Below are positions 27,482 through 37,762 of a DNA stretch of 64,000 nt, one piece after another. The position numbers and the translations under genes were made by a program. The number at the start of each line of letters is the position of its first letter. Position 1 is the stretch's first letter. The notes beneath the pieces are model-generated. The model did no database searches, had not been told where the DNA came from, and saw nothing but the letters and a program-made list of their open reading frames with translations. The stretch is taken from contig CM043700.1 of assembly GCA_023935145.1 (NCBI GenBank), positions 40,466,620 to 40,530,619 of the forward strand, written 5' to 3'. The stretch is from Bretschneidera sinensis (lineage: Eukaryota > Streptophyta > Magnoliopsida > Brassicales > Akaniaceae).

Positions 27482-27979
27482 TATTGATGCCAAAAAAATT
27501 GCTATTGCTGACGTGGCCTGAATTACTAAAGTGATTCTGCATAAACAACAGCGGTGAACTAAGAACCCTCGGAAGGAGGGGAGGGGGAGACCTCCGAGGG
27601 CGCTCCGATGCTTAAGTTAGAACGGGAACTTAAAGTAGGCCGAGGCTGAGTACTTAAACTTAAAGCAGTGTGGGTGCAAATAGCTCAGTGTGAATTCCAA
27701 ATCGAGTCCCCTCCGAATTCCATACCTTAGTTTATTTATAGTCCTCTGAACGGACATCGCCCACATCTCGTCAGAGTTAAGGCACTAACTGCATGATCAG
27801 GGGATGGCGTGTGTCAGGGTGATGTGTGGCAGGGCAGCGTGTTGTAGGGTGGCTGTAGGGTGGTGTGTTGTAGAAGGAGACCATGCATAGGTTTATTAGG
27901 CCGTTTCTTATTGGGCCGGAGTGTTATGGGCTACATCATAGGCGTTTCTTATCGGGCTGGAGTGTTATGGGCTATATCA
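27482..27979 (-). repeat. 3' LTR of element A (498 bp)
   Basis: On the plus strand it runs from TATTGATGCC (TG changed to TA at the tip) to CTATATCA. Matches 53119-53691 along its length, but is 75 bp shorter because of missing duplicated segments near both ends. Confidence 0.9.
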
Positions 27980-27999
27980 CAGGCCCCCCACTTCCTTGA
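27980..27999 (-). promoter_or_regulatory. Polypurine tract of element A
   Basis: On the minus strand, GGAAGTGGGGGGCC directly precedes the 3' LTR start TGATATAGCCC, the position expected for plus-strand priming. Confidence 0.75.
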
Positions 28000-28463
28000 G
28001 TACATTTATGTGCTTAAGGGAGTATTTCCAAGGTACGGTCTTTTGAATGGGAGGGGCGGTGTGCTATGCTTTGGCAGGGCTGAACCGAGCGTATGGGGGT
28101 GATTCTTCTATTCGGCCGTGGAGCTTTGGGTGTCCGACCCTGGAGAAATCGTTACTGACTTGACACGTGGCGAGAGTCAATGTCGTAGTAAATGGAATCC
28201 TTTGGGAATGGGTTTAGTTGCTCCCGAGAAGCGAGAAGCCGCCTAGGGGAGAGTGTGAGTGGCTTGGGGATATTAAAGATATCCTTTTTTTTTTTTTTTT
28301 TTTTTTTTTTCTGTGCTTGCATTAAGTGCCCTCGTTGAACGTGTTTTCTCTTCTTATAAAAAGATGTTTCTGTTACCTTTTCTTTTAAACAAAAGCAAGC
28401 TTTGTTTTCTAAGAGTTGGGAGCCCTTGGCCTCACTTTCTTTTGAGAATCCTCACACTGATTT
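28000..28463. other. Noncoding part of element A with a 26-base T run
   Basis: Region between the polypurine tract and the aORF scrap. Contains an uninterrupted run of T at 28285-28310. I see no coding sequence. TCTTATAAAAAG near 28352 may be the TATA region of the deleted aORF that follows. Confidence 0.5.
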
Positions 28464-28910
28464 GTGAAAGCTCGGACGATAATGGCTCTGGAGAGGGAGG
28501 GGAGTCAGCAGTTCCTTGAGGGATTTATGGAAGCCAAAAGGAGGGTCAAGGTCATGTATCCGGAGGTAAACTCCTCTGGCCTTGTTCTGCTGAAGTCTAA
28601 GGAGGAGGAGGAGCCTGCTTTGGAGAGGGAGCAGCCTGAAGGGCAGGAGCAGCCGGGAGGGCAAGAAAAACATCCAGGCACAAGGCCGCCCATCCTAGGG
28701 GAAGAGCATCCAGGCTCAGGATGAGAGCAGTCCACCACAGGGGATGAAGAGGCTAAGGCAGTTCTTGTTCTGAGCTGGCCTGGTCAGAATTGTCTGTTTT
28801 TTCTTTGTACTTCGAGGCCGTTAGGGTCCTCTTTTGTTTGTACTTCGAGGTCGTTAGAGTTTCTGCTGTAATCCTTTTGGAAAATTAATGAAATATACTT
28901 CCTTCAATCT
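28464..28910 (+). pseudogene. Internally deleted second copy of the aORF in element A
   Basis: The start region (GCTCGGACGATAATGGCTCTGG) resembles the aORF start at 30411-30440 (TCTGACGATAGTGATATTAG). Within about 40 bases the frame jumps to the aORF C-terminus: FLEGFMEAKRRVKVMYPE, as in element D at 3836-3900, then an acidic Glu/Gln/Gly-rich tail (EREQPEGQEQPGGQE). The 3' flank has the same TGTACTTCGAGGCCGTTAG block found after the D aORF (4071-4092), here twice. It looks like an aORF from which nearly everything between start and tail was deleted. Confidence 0.55.
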
Positions 28911-28959
28911 TTTCCTTGCATATATTTTTTTCCTGCTTTTATACTTTGCTTCCCATAGA

Positions 28960-29995
28960 ACGAGAGTTTGATCTTGGCGAAATCTTCGTCCGGTGTTTAA
29001 AGAACAGTTCAAACGCTTAGTCCTGGAGAAATCTTGGCCGAGTGTTTGAACTAAACCTTGGACGAGCATTTGAGGAACAGTTCAAACGCTCGGTCTTGGA
29101 GAAATCTTGGCCGAGCGTTTGAAGAACAGTTCAAACGCTTAGTCTTGGAGAAATCTTGGCCGAGTGTTTAAAGAACAGTTCAAAAACTCGATCTTGGAGA
29201 AATCTTGGCCGAGCGTTTGAACAACAGTTTAAACGCTTGGTCTTGGAGAAACCTTGGCCGAGCGTTTGAGGAACAGTTCAAACGCTTGGTCTTAGAGAAA
29301 TCTTGGCAGAGCGTTTGAGGAACAGTTTAAATGCTCGGTCTTGGAGAAATCTTGGCCGAGCGTTTGAGGAACAGTTCAAAAGCTCGGTCTTGGAGAAACA
29401 TGACCGAGCATTTTCATATGCTCAGACTTGGACAAATATGACCGAGCGTATGATAAACAGCTCATATGCTCGGACTTAGAGAAACTAGGCCGAACGTTTT
29501 CATATGCTCGGACTTGGAGAAGTATAACCGAGCATATGACAAGCAGTTCATACGCTCGAACTTGGAGAAATTTGGTCGAGCGTATGCAAAGCAGCTCATA
29601 CACTCGGACTTCGAGAAATTTGACCGAGTGTTTTTGTATATTCGGTCTTGGAGAAATTTGGCCTAACGTATTGTAAGCAACTCATACGCTTGGACTTGGA
29701 GAAATTTGGCTGAGCATTTTCGTACGCTTGATCTTGGAGAAATTTGGCCAAGCATATGACAAACAGCTCATACGTTCGGTCTTGGAGAAATATGACCGAG
29801 TGTATGACAAGTAGCTCATACACTTGAACTTGGAGAAGTTTAGCCGAGTGTATGCAAAGCAGCTCATACACTCAGACTTGGAGGAACTTGGCCAAACATT
29901 TTCGTACGCTCGGATGTGGAGAAATTTGGTCGAGCGTATGAGAAGCAGCTCATACGCTCGGACTTGGAGAAATTAGGCCGAGCTATCAAGACTTT
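28960..29995. repeat. Tandem array of about 20 copies of a 49-bp hairpin repeat
   Basis: The unit is about 49 bp: CTTGGAGAAATCTTGGCCGA, then GCGTTTGAGGAACAG, then TTCAAACGCTCGGT. Each unit contains inverted arms (CCGAGCGTTTGA / TTCAAACGCTCGG) around a short AACAG-containing loop. The first part (to about 29400) uses GTTTGA / TCAAAC arms. The later part mostly uses GTATGA / TCATAC. It lies between the aORF promoter and the 3' LTR. Tandem repeats in this part of Tat/Ogre elements are known and can seed satellites. Confidence 0.85.
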
Positions 29996-30277
29996 GAGAA
30001 ATCATGCTTATAGGTTTACTTCCATCGTGCGCTCTTGGGCTTTTGCATTAGACCTTATGGGCTTTTTCTTTGTCTTGGGCCATAGGTTCTTCTTTGATAG
30101 GTGCAATAAATAATGGTGGCTGTCATTAAATGGCGGTGCGTTGGGCATAGTAAGGGGAGTGTTTTGATGATAGTTGGCACCTCGGGGTATGGAAACGGTG
30201 CCTTGGTGACAGCAAAGGGTTCGTCGCTTCGTTTGGAGAGCTAAGTTAATGCTCCTCGGTTCTGCTGCCCCAGCCTC

Positions 30278-30284
30278 TATATAA
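30278..30284 (+). promoter_or_regulatory. TATA box of the antisense gene in element A
   Basis: TATATAA within GCCTCTATATAAGAGGG, about 130 bases before the aORF ATG (30413). Upstream sequence is free of coding. It points along the plus strand, opposite to gag-pol. Confidence 0.55.
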
Positions 30285-30412
30285 GAGGGTTCCTCCTCAT
30301 TTAAATCCTCATTTACATTTTGAGAGGTTTTGAGCATAATTTTAATGAGAAACAGTTCAAGAGCCCTCAGTTTTCTTAGGAGTTACCCTACAAATTTTTC
30401 TTGGTGAGTAAA

Positions 30413-32446
30413 ATGTCTGACGATAGTGATATTAGTGGGGCTCTTTCAAGGGAGCTGGAGGAAGCAATCCATTGCTTCCTCCAATGATGAAGTCTCTTCC
30501 CTTGAGGTGGCCCTTCGTGATGGGGCTCTAGCTCTTGTGCCTTACAGAGGGGATGGAGAGGAAGACGAGGAGGGGGAATCATCTGGAGAAAAGGATGTTC
30601 GAGCGTCGATGATCATCAGGGATGATGCCATAGATACAAAGAGGGAGGAGTGGACATTCAAAGTGAACTCCATCTCAAGTGTGGTGAAAGAGGCTAAACT
30701 CGTGAGAATGAGGATTAAGTATAGAATCCCCATAGAGTACCATATAAGGGCACTAGGAGGAGGGGAGAGGGCTTGCGATGCTCTCCCGAGCCAGGTGCCT
30801 TATGAGCTGTGTATTTACGAACACTAGCTGAAGGCCAGGCTTAGACTTCCTTTTTATCCGGTCTTTTGCTTGGTGCTAAGATACTATAATATCTCTTTGA
30901 GTCAGCTAGTACCCAACTCAATTAGGCTGATCTTAGTATTCATCGTCATGTGCCAGGAGGTGGAAGGAGTAATGAACATTAATGTGTTCAAAGCCCGCTT
31001 TCAACTAGCCCAACTTGGGCATACTGGGTGGGTGATTGTAAGCTCGAGGAGGAGGAAGAGGGTATTGAAGAATAAGCCTTCTTCCATAAAAAGGTGAAAG
31101 GGGGTTTTCTTCTTCATTCGGAGTGCTGAGAGATTCGACATCCCCCTCAATTGGAGCTTGGAGTGTGTTGGCAAGTGCAAGAGGCCACACCTCCTGTACC
31201 GAGAGCAGGAGACTTTGAAGGCGATGCTGGTCGCACCTTTGGATATCGAGATGCTTGGAGATAACGAGGAACACTACAGGCGTGGCTTCTGCCCTCGCAG
31301 CCTCCCCTCGAACCTCGAGCATGTTAGCCATTAGTCTTTAAGTTTATAGCAATTTTGAGTTTTTACTCCAAGTCATTAATGCTCGTTCTTTGTGCAGAGA
31401 TAGAGATAACCGCCATTATGAGAGAGAGGGCCAAACACATGACCCAAGAAAAGAAGAGAGCTGCAGAGGCTGGGAGCTCTGGACAGGAGAAGAAGAAAGC
31501 ATGGGCCTCAACCCCCGGTGCCCCTTGTAGTAGAGAGCCCTCTGAGGCCTCCAGTTCCTGAGGAGGGGGCAGGTCTTGCCGCATCCACTATTCCCCAGGG
31601 ACCTTTTTCATCTAGGGAAGGGCTCAGGATGGCTGCTACCTTTGCGCTACAATGGGCACTGTGGGTGGATGATTCGGTGTTCACGCATCCAAAGGTTGCT
31701 CGCGAACACCTTATTATAGGTATCCCTTCACAGGATATGTTAAAGATTTCGACGAAGCCCATTGAGGCACTTTGCTCGGCCACGAAGACTGCTCTTTCCC
31801 AGGTATGGTTTGTTTCCTTTGGCTAAGATCTCTGATTTGTTTGTTTTTCTTTTGATAATGCCTTTGTTTCAGGTTGGAGTTCTCGGTGGGATCCTCGCCA
31901 GGCAAAGCGTTGATATGGATGAGCGTTTGGCTAAAACTGAATAAAAGCTGGAGGAGACTCGAGAACTCGTCCGGGCCTTGTTTTTTTCCTTAGAGGTGGT
32001 CGAGAGGGCTAAAGATACTATCGCAAGGGAGAGGGACCATCGCCACTGGGCTGAGGACGCCTTAAGGAGAGAGAGTGAGCTGTTGAGGGCCGAGATGGAA
32101 GAGATGGCCGTCAAGGCTACAGCCAGAGAAGAGGAGTTTGCTAAGGCCGTCGAGAGGGAGAAGTCTTTGCTGGAAGAGGTCGAGGCTCAGTTTCTAATGG
32201 GCTTCAACAAGGCCAAGAGGATAAGTCCCTTTACCCGGAGGTGGATTTTTCTGGTCTTGACTTGGGGCCCCCTCAAGTGAGTCGGGTACTACGGCTGTTG
32301 GAGTTGATGCAGAGGATACTGCTGTGGAAGGTGCTTAGGAGGCTATAGAGGGTGAGGCCTAGAAGGCTTCAGGGGGTGAGGCCAAGGAGGCTCTCGAGGG
32401 CGAGACCCAAGAAGCTCCAGAAGGCGAGGCCCCTTTGCTTCTTTAG
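30413..32446 (+). pseudogene. Antisense additional ORF (aORF) of element A, one clear intron
   Basis: Starts MSDDSDISGALSRELEEA at 30413. It continues in other frames as an acidic segment (GDGEEDEEGESSGEKDV), then a conserved middle part (PYELCIYEH, LVPNSIRLILVFIVMC, then FFFIRSAERFDIPLNW near 31105-31150) resembling the 'putative gypsy type transposon' (Transposase_28) domain of Tat elements. Next come a Lys-rich stretch, LWVDDSVFTHPK, a GT-AG intron (31803-31872) and a long charged coiled-coil segment (RERDHRHWAEDALRRE). The tail repeats EGEAxEA units and stops at 32444-32446. Frame changes near 30450, a TAG at about 30826, and others show decay. Function is unknown. The stop lies about 140 bases from the convergent pol stop. 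Confidence 0.65.
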
Positions 32447-32584
32447 GATAGATTCTTTTTTTAAAATTATTTTTGTAGCCAAGGCTGATAGAGCCTATTT
32501 TTGTACCTTTGCTCTAGACTTAATGAAATCTCATAATTTTTCCTCAAACTTCGAACTTTATTAATTTTTACTATACATTTTACT

Positions 32585-33840
32585 TTACTGATAGAATTTG
32601 CGTAGGTTCTCCGCATTCCAAATATGAGGTACCAGCTTGCCATTTAGTTCTTCGAGCTCAAAATTGCCCATCCGGCAAACTCTTCGGATTTTGTATGGAC
32701 CTTCCCAATTTGGAATGAGCTTTCCTGTGTGCTAAGGGCGAGACACTTCATTTTTTCGTAGAATGAGGTCATGGAGTTTGAAGCTTCGATTACGAACTCA
32801 GGAGTTGTAATATTGAGCCACCCTCTGTTGGTATGCAGCTAAACGAATTTGGGCTCTGTCTCGGGCTTTGTTGACCAAGTCCACGTTCATTCGCAGGCCT
32901 TCTTCATTGTTACTTGGTTTAAAAGATTGCACTCGCATTGATGGCATCCCAATTTCTACCTGGATGACGGCTTCCGATCCGTATGTCATGAAGAACGAAT
33001 GTTTTTCTGTTGGCGTTTGTGCGGTCGTTCAATAGGCCCAAAGAACATTGGAGAGCTGGTCAGCCCACTATCTATCCTCCTCGTCGAGTCTTTTCTTGAT
33101 TCCTTGGAGTAGGGTCCTGTTGGTAACTTCAGCTTGATCATTGGCCTGCGGATACCCAACGGATGAGAATCGATGCTCAATGTGGAGGTCTTCACAGAAT
33201 GTTTTAAACCGGGAGCTATCGAACTGGTTTTCGTTATCGGTGACCAATACTCGAGGAATGCCGAACCGACACACAATTGACTTCCAAACGAAGTTTCAGG
33301 CTTAGTGATTCGTGATGCTGGCCGGTGGTTCTGCCTCGACCCACTTGGTGAAATATTCGATGGTCACAATGAGGTGCTTTCTTTGCCCAGTTTCCATGGT
33401 GAACGGGCCTAGGATGTCCATCCCCTGAATTACAAAGGGAAGCGGACTTGTGATCGAGGTAAGGGGATTAGCAGGTTGGTGTAGCACTGGAGAGTACTGT
33501 TGACAATTTCTACATTTCTTGACTAGATTAGCTGCATCCTCTTTCATTTTGGGCCAATAATACCTTTGGCGAAGAACCTTGAAGGCGAAGGCTCGAGCTC
33601 CCAGGTGATTCCTACATATTCCCTCGTGGACTTCTCGGAGGGCATATTCGACGTCGGCAGAATTGAGGCACCTTAAGTAGGGCATAGTCAAAGCCCTTTT
33701 ATATAGTTGTCCATTTATAATCATGTATTGATATGCACGGGAGATCAGTTTTATAACTTCGCCCTTCTGCTCGGGGACCTCTCCGTCCCTCAGATACCGG
33801 AGGGTCGGGTCTACCCATGATTCTTCCCCTTCTACTGGTA
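32585..33840 (-). pseudogene. Element A integrase
   Basis: The minus-strand frame begins with the zinc-binding HHCC part (HEGICRNHLGARAFAFKV, KKCRNCQQY). Then follow GMDILGPF (first Asp), FTKWVEAEPPASIT, VTDNENQFDSSRF (second Asp present) and PQANDQAEVTNRTLL (Glu). The C-terminal part TYGSEAVIQVEIGMPS ends WNAENLRKFYQ with TAA at about 32585. Interrupting stops are seen at 33302-33304 and near 33068 and 32798. The DDE residues are retained, but the frame is broken. Confidence 0.8.
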
Positions 33841-35760
33841 GGATCGGGGTTTCGTTTATGCTAGGAGCAGAGAGGGTTTCTAGATAGATAACTTGAGTTA
33901 TTTCTAGGTGTTAGGAGGAGGCCAAGTTGGCTAGAGCTTCTACTTCGGAGTTCTCGACTAGCGAGATTTGAGTTATCCAGAAAGCCTTGAATCGTGCGGC
34001 AAGCTCTTTCACCTTTTGGAGATATTGGGTGAGCTTTTCTCCCTGGGCCTCGAATTCTTTTGTCACCTGACTCATTACCAGTTGGGAGTCGCTGAACACC
34101 TCTAGTGTCTCGATAGCTAGTGCTTTAGCCAATCTTAGGCCAGCCAGTAGAGCCTTATATTCTGCCTCGTTGTTAGAAGTTTTGAATTCAAATCTCTAGG
34201 TGTACTCAACTGCGAAGCCATCTGGGCTACGGAGGACGAGTCCTGGTCCGCTTCCTGCCGTATTTGAAGATCCATCCACATGGAGGGTCCACCTATGAGG
34301 TGGTTCCTCGGATTCTACCTCTTTGTCTGGATCTGTGGATAGGGTGGTCTCGATAATAAAGTCGGCCAAGGCTTGGCCTTTTATTGCCTTCCTCGAGTGG
34401 TATCGGATATCAAATTCCCCCAGTTCTACTGCCCACTTTACCATTCTCTTGGATACACTTGGGCTATGCAGGACCTGTCTTAGAGGCTGATCGGTCAGGA
34501 GGTTGATCATGTGCACCTGAAAGTACGGTCGGAGTTTTCGTGCAGCTATCACGAGAGCATAAGCCATCTTCTCAATAAGAGGATACTTAACTTCTGCTTC
34601 GTGGAGGACCCTGCTAACATAGTAGATGGGTCTCTGAATGCCTTCCTCTTCTCGGATCAGGACAGAGGCCACAGTGCTTTGGCCAGCTGATAAGTATAGA
34701 AACAGCTCTTCACCCAAAAGTGGCTTGGTTAGGAGTGAGGGCGAGCTTAAATATTTTTTAAGCCTTTTGAATGTTTCTTGGCAATTCTTCGTCCAGGAGA
34801 AGTCTTTGACCTTTCCTGATGGCCTTGAAGAAAGGTGGGCACCTTTTCGCAGATTTGGCTATGAAGTGATTTAGAGCGGTGATTCTCCTAGTGAGCCGTT
34901 GTACTTCTTTCACGGACCTAGGGGGCTATATCAAGGATAGGCTTTATCTTCTCCGTGTTGACTTCTATCCCCTTTTGGGTGACCATAAACCCCAGGAACT
35001 TCCCTCCAGTCACCCTGAATGCACACTTTGCCCAGTTCAGCTGCATGTTGTGCTTGCGCAGTACTCCAAATGCTTCTTCTAGATCAGTTCTGTGGTCCCA
35101 AGCTTCCATACTCTTGACTAGCATGTCGTCTACGTAGACCTCCATACTTCACTCTATTTGCCCTTTGAAGATTTTAATCACCAGCCTTTGGTAGGTCATA
35201 CCGGTATTGTTAAGTCAAAAAGGCATGATCTTGTAGCAATACAACCCTTGGTCAGTAATAAAGGTAATCTTCTCTCGGTCTGGCCAGTGCATGAAAATTT
35301 GATTGTAACCGGAATACACGTCCATGAAGGAGAGTAGTTCATGCCCCGAAGTGGCATCTACCAGCTGATCAACTCGCAGGACAGGAAAGCTATCCTTTGG
35401 GCAGGCTTTGTTCAGGTTGGTAAAGTCGATGCAAATCTGCCATTTACCATTGGCCTTCCGGACCATTACTATGTTTGACACCCACTCAGAGTATTTTGCA
35501 TTTCGGATGAAACCAGCCTTAATTAGCTTCTCTACCTCAGCATTGATGGCAACCTGGCATTCAGGGGCAAAAGTCATTTTCTTCTGGATGACTGGCTTGT
35601 ACTTCAGGTCTACGTTTAGGCAATGCTCAATGGTCCAAGGGTCAACCCCAGGCATGTCTAACGCAGACCAGGTGAACAAGTCCCAGTTCTTCTGGAGGAG
35701 GAAGATGAGCTCTTCCGTATGCTTTTCGGAGAGGTTTAATTCTATCTGAACGGTTCAGGT
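33841..35760 (-). pseudogene. Element A reverse transcriptase and RNase H
   Basis: The minus-strand order begins with the RT N-part (WTIEHCLNVDLKYKPVIQKK, then IVMVRKANGKWQICIDF, then FMDVYSGYNQIFMH) at 35679-35215. The catalytic YVDDMLVKS follows at about 35130, then KCAFRVTGGKFLGFMVTQKG. RNase H spans 34717-33911 with LYLSAGQSTVASVLIREEEG, YYVSRVLHEAE, WTLHVDGSSNTAGSG and LVMSQVTKEFEAQ. Stops break it at about 35215, 34918 and 34196. The catalytic Asp pair is intact, unlike element D. Confidence 0.82.
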
Positions 35761-36234
35761 GAGGACTTCCTTCATGGGCATTGAAGTCAGCTCTTCCACT
35801 GGTCGCCCATTTAGGGTCTTCATTTCATCCCTGAGGTCTTCCACTTCGAGGAGCAGGGCCTCCGTCTTTTTTCCTTCCTTGATATCATTCAGATAGTAGA
35901 ATCGAGAGGCCCTCTGATCACCTCTGATTACTCCTACTCCCTCACTAGTGGGGAACTTAACTTTCAGGTGTTACGTTGAGACAATAGCTCTTAGTTTGTT
36001 GAGGGTGGGTCACCTGATGATCATGTTGTAAGAGGAGGGTTGCTTCACTACCAAAAACGTGGTTTGCACAGTAGAGGTCCGTGGCGCTGTTCCTGCGGTG
36101 ACAGGGAGGATTACGTTCCCCTTGGCAAAAACTAGAGATCCACCAAAACCATAAAGTGGGGTTGAGGCTAGCTCTAGATGTTCATCCTTAAGCTCCATGC
36201 GCTGGAAGGCATCATAGAATAATATATCCGTAGA
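35761..36234 (-). pseudogene. Element A protease, C-terminal part and linker
   Basis: Minus-strand frame from DILFYDAFQRMELKDEHLEL to TTFLVVKQPSSYNMIIR (36276-36010). It directly continues the protease part at 42413-42673 across the nested element E. Confidence 0.7.
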
Positions 36235-36239
36235 GCTCC

Positions 36240-37541
36240 TGATAAGAGCCATAAAATACATCTCAACGATGTTCAATTGTTAGCATTTTATGATTCTTCT
36301 CGGTCTTTATTGCACTTTTATGTGTTGATAACTCTTAAGTAATATTATTGGACCACTAATTTATTCCAGTGCATTTTCAGGTATTTTGAGTCCAAGGAGA
36401 AGAAGAAGCAATCTTTGTTTAAAAGCACCAAGATTTCATGCACGACGAAGCATCGAAGTGGCTAGGAGAGGCAAAACATGAAGAAAATCAGCAATCAGCC
36501 AGCATCGCGGTGCTCCTCAGCCAGCACCGCGGTGCCCAAAAACTTTCTTGTTGTGAACAAACAGCAAACACCACGGTGCTCCTCAACCAACACCGTGGTG
36601 CCCAGAAGCTCGCCCAACCAAATCATACCCAGCACCACAGCGCCCATAAAGCAGCACCGCAGTGCGCACACGGGATTGTATCTCCGAGTTAGACTCTAAT
36701 TAGGGTTTTAAACATTATATTAAACCCAAGAATACCCTTGGACCCTTGTACTATAAATAGGCCACTTAGGGTTTAAGAGAAAGAGATCTTGGTTGTGGAG
36801 AAAAACCTAGAAAACTAAAGGCAGCAACTCTCATCCATAAAAGTGTTTAGCCATAAGCACCATGGCTAACAAACTTCCAAGCAAGGCGAAGGGATGAATC
36901 CCTAGGTGTAGTTGTTCATATCTTCCCTTACTTGATTCAGTTGTAATAAGAATTTATTGTCAAAACATTGCTATGATTTACTTCTTTATCTAATTATAAG
37001 ATCTTATCTATTCCGGTAATTGTATCTTTTTCCTTGATATAAATTTAATCATGCTTCTCTTATGTCAAGATTGTTTGGGTATGATTGAGTCCGGTAAATC
37101 TAGCATTTAGGTTTGTCCATTACTGCAATATTTTCAATAAAGATATATTGTCGTTTCCTGATAAACCTATAGGATAGATCATATGTGCATAAATCGAAGA
37201 AGTATTATAACAATCATATTAGGGTTTATATATGTTGTCATCGAATACTTGCTGGTTGTATATTTGGGATTTGAAACTTGTAACTGAGATAAAAATAAAT
37301 GAATCAAGTTAGAGATAGGGCAACAAACTTAGGGAGGATTCCTGGATCCTTCTTATCTTCATATTATACTTTACAATCTATTTTACACAATTACTTCATT
37401 ACCAAAAGTTCATATCTTCTCACGTAAATCTTTATCGTTTGTGTTATGGTTTACACCTTCTTTTGTAGTTAACTTGTTTCCTTGTGAAATTGACACCCCA
37501 AAGCCGTGCTATAACAATTGCGTATGTTTTAGGTGTAATCA
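36240..37541 (+). repeat. 5' LTR of element E (1302 bp)
   Basis: Begins TGATAAGAGCC and ends GTGTAATCA. It carries a palindrome cluster (about 36503-36665) built on CACCGCGGTG, for example exactly at 36525-36534, and a TATA box CTATAAATAG at 36751-36760. Confidence 0.88.
36503..36665. repeat. CACCGCGGTG palindrome cluster in the 5' LTR of E
   Basis: Units CATCGCGGTG, CACCGCGGTG, CACCACGGTG, CACCGTGGTG and CACCGCAGTG lie upstream of the TATA box. They occupy the place where B and C have GCGATCGATCGC units. A second cluster is at 41371-41535. Confidence 0.8.
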
Positions 37542-37546
37542 AATTT

Positions 37547-37564
37547 TGGCGCCATTGCTGGGGA
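37547..37564 (+). promoter_or_regulatory. Primer-binding site of element E
   Basis: TGGCGCCATTGCTGGGGA lies five bases after the LTR. Three differences from the C site (6670). Confidence 0.8.
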
Positions 37565-37762
37565 GACGCGCTTAAGTACAAGGAAGATTGTCAACTTTGA
37601 GACAAGATGGTAGAAGAATTGTAGATAATTTTTCTTTTCAGCAGTTTGTAAAGGCGGTAAATTCGTTCCTTATTTTAGCTTGCTGCATTAATTTTATTCT
37701 TTCTTTTTATAGCATTTTTTATTATTATTTTGTGATCTTGAATGCTTTGATATAGAGACACT

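Noticed and set aside
29376..29871. Frames of 60-90 codons within the tandem array
   Set aside because: They arise because 49-bp units shift phase. Repeated YARSYLSKSEH-like strings are a product of the repeat, not a protein family.
28960..29995. CRISPR-like array
   Set aside because: Repeats are contiguous 49-bp units without unique spacers, in a plant retrotransposon. The structure is a satellite-like tandem array.
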